Shown here in pieces: positions 19,569 to 19,642 of a stretch of 19,642 nucleotides of DNA. Position 1 is the first letter of the stretch. Every line of letters begins with the position of its first letter. Both the position numbers and the translations under genes were made by a program. The notes beneath the pieces are model-generated. The model was not told the origin of the DNA and ran no database searches. It worked only from the letters and a program-made list of their open reading frames with translations. The stretch covers positions 1 through 19,642 of the forward strand of contig MU617191.1 in the NCBI GenBank assembly GCA_025201705.1, given 5' to 3'. The DNA comes from Dissophora ornata (Eukaryota > Mortierellomycota > Mortierellomycetes > Mortierellales > Mortierellaceae).

Positions 19569-19642
19569 ATGAGCTCAACTGTCGAAACCCCATTGGAGAT
19601 TCAGGTAAGCTCACATTTACCAATCGTTGGTTAAACGCTTTT
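19569..19642 (+). CDS. First exon of a gene cut by the window end
   Basis: ATG at 19569 opens a 12-codon exon (MSSTVETPLEIQ) that ends before a gtaagc donor at 19605. The rest of the window is intron. The context (aaaATGAGC after a C/A-rich leader) and a short first exon followed by an intron recall ribosomal protein genes. The tail ETPLEIQ loosely resembles the start of ribosomal protein uS7 (Rps5), where LFGKW usually follows. That is only a guess, because the next exon is out of view. Confidence 0.5.

Noticed and set aside
1..19642. tRNA, rRNA, CRISPR arrays, transposase genes or viral genes
   Set aside because: I looked for tRNA T-loop motifs, regularly spaced repeats and transposase motifs by eye and found nothing convincing. 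A tRNAscan or repeat-masking run could still find short or old elements.

Overview
The window looks like nuclear DNA of a filamentous, early-diverging fungus. Genes are split by short introns (about 90 to 255 nt) with GTAAG-type donors. There are no operons or Shine-Dalgarno sites, and homopolymers and microsatellites fill the gaps. A large WD40-like/TRP-like channel gene and a split Kelch/BTB gene suggest a Mortierellaceae-type genome. That placement is inference from gene architecture, not from any database match. All exon models were built by hand from reading frame, intron phase and splice signals.

Layout. 1-741: upstream region of a three-exon gene (742-5653, +) for a 1523-residue Kelch-repeat/BTB protein with Ral2/LZTR1-like architecture. 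5654-6203: convergent 3' regions. 6204-6728 (-): acidic, Glu-rich protein of unknown function. 6729-9943: a gene-poor stretch of about 3.2 kb with two weak orphan coding segments (7169-7741 -, 8530-8835 +), an A-rich minisatellite and two related palindromes. 9944-16136 (+): an 11-exon gene for a WD40-like plus six-helix TRP/ion-transport channel of about 1680 residues. Its frame breaks by one base at 14648-14654, inside the S3-S4 linker. 16884-17433 (-): TOM7, a subunit of the mitochondrial TOM complex, with a 10-nt microexon. 17673-19129 (+): a mitochondrial EngB/YihA-type GTPase (Mrx8/GTPBP8 family). 19569 onward (+): first exon of another gene, cut by the window end.

How the genes relate. 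TOM7 and the EngB-type GTPase are divergent, share a 239-bp intergenic region and are both predicted to act in mitochondria (import; ribosome assembly or translation), so they could share regulation. The Kelch/BTB gene and the channel gene show no operon-like link.

Most notable observations: the +1 frame break at CCG AGG TGA C in an otherwise intact channel gene; the 10-nt microexon in TOM7, without which its conserved C-terminus cannot be read; a probable GC-AG intron in the channel gene; and the fusion of a WD40-like region to a TRP-like pore.
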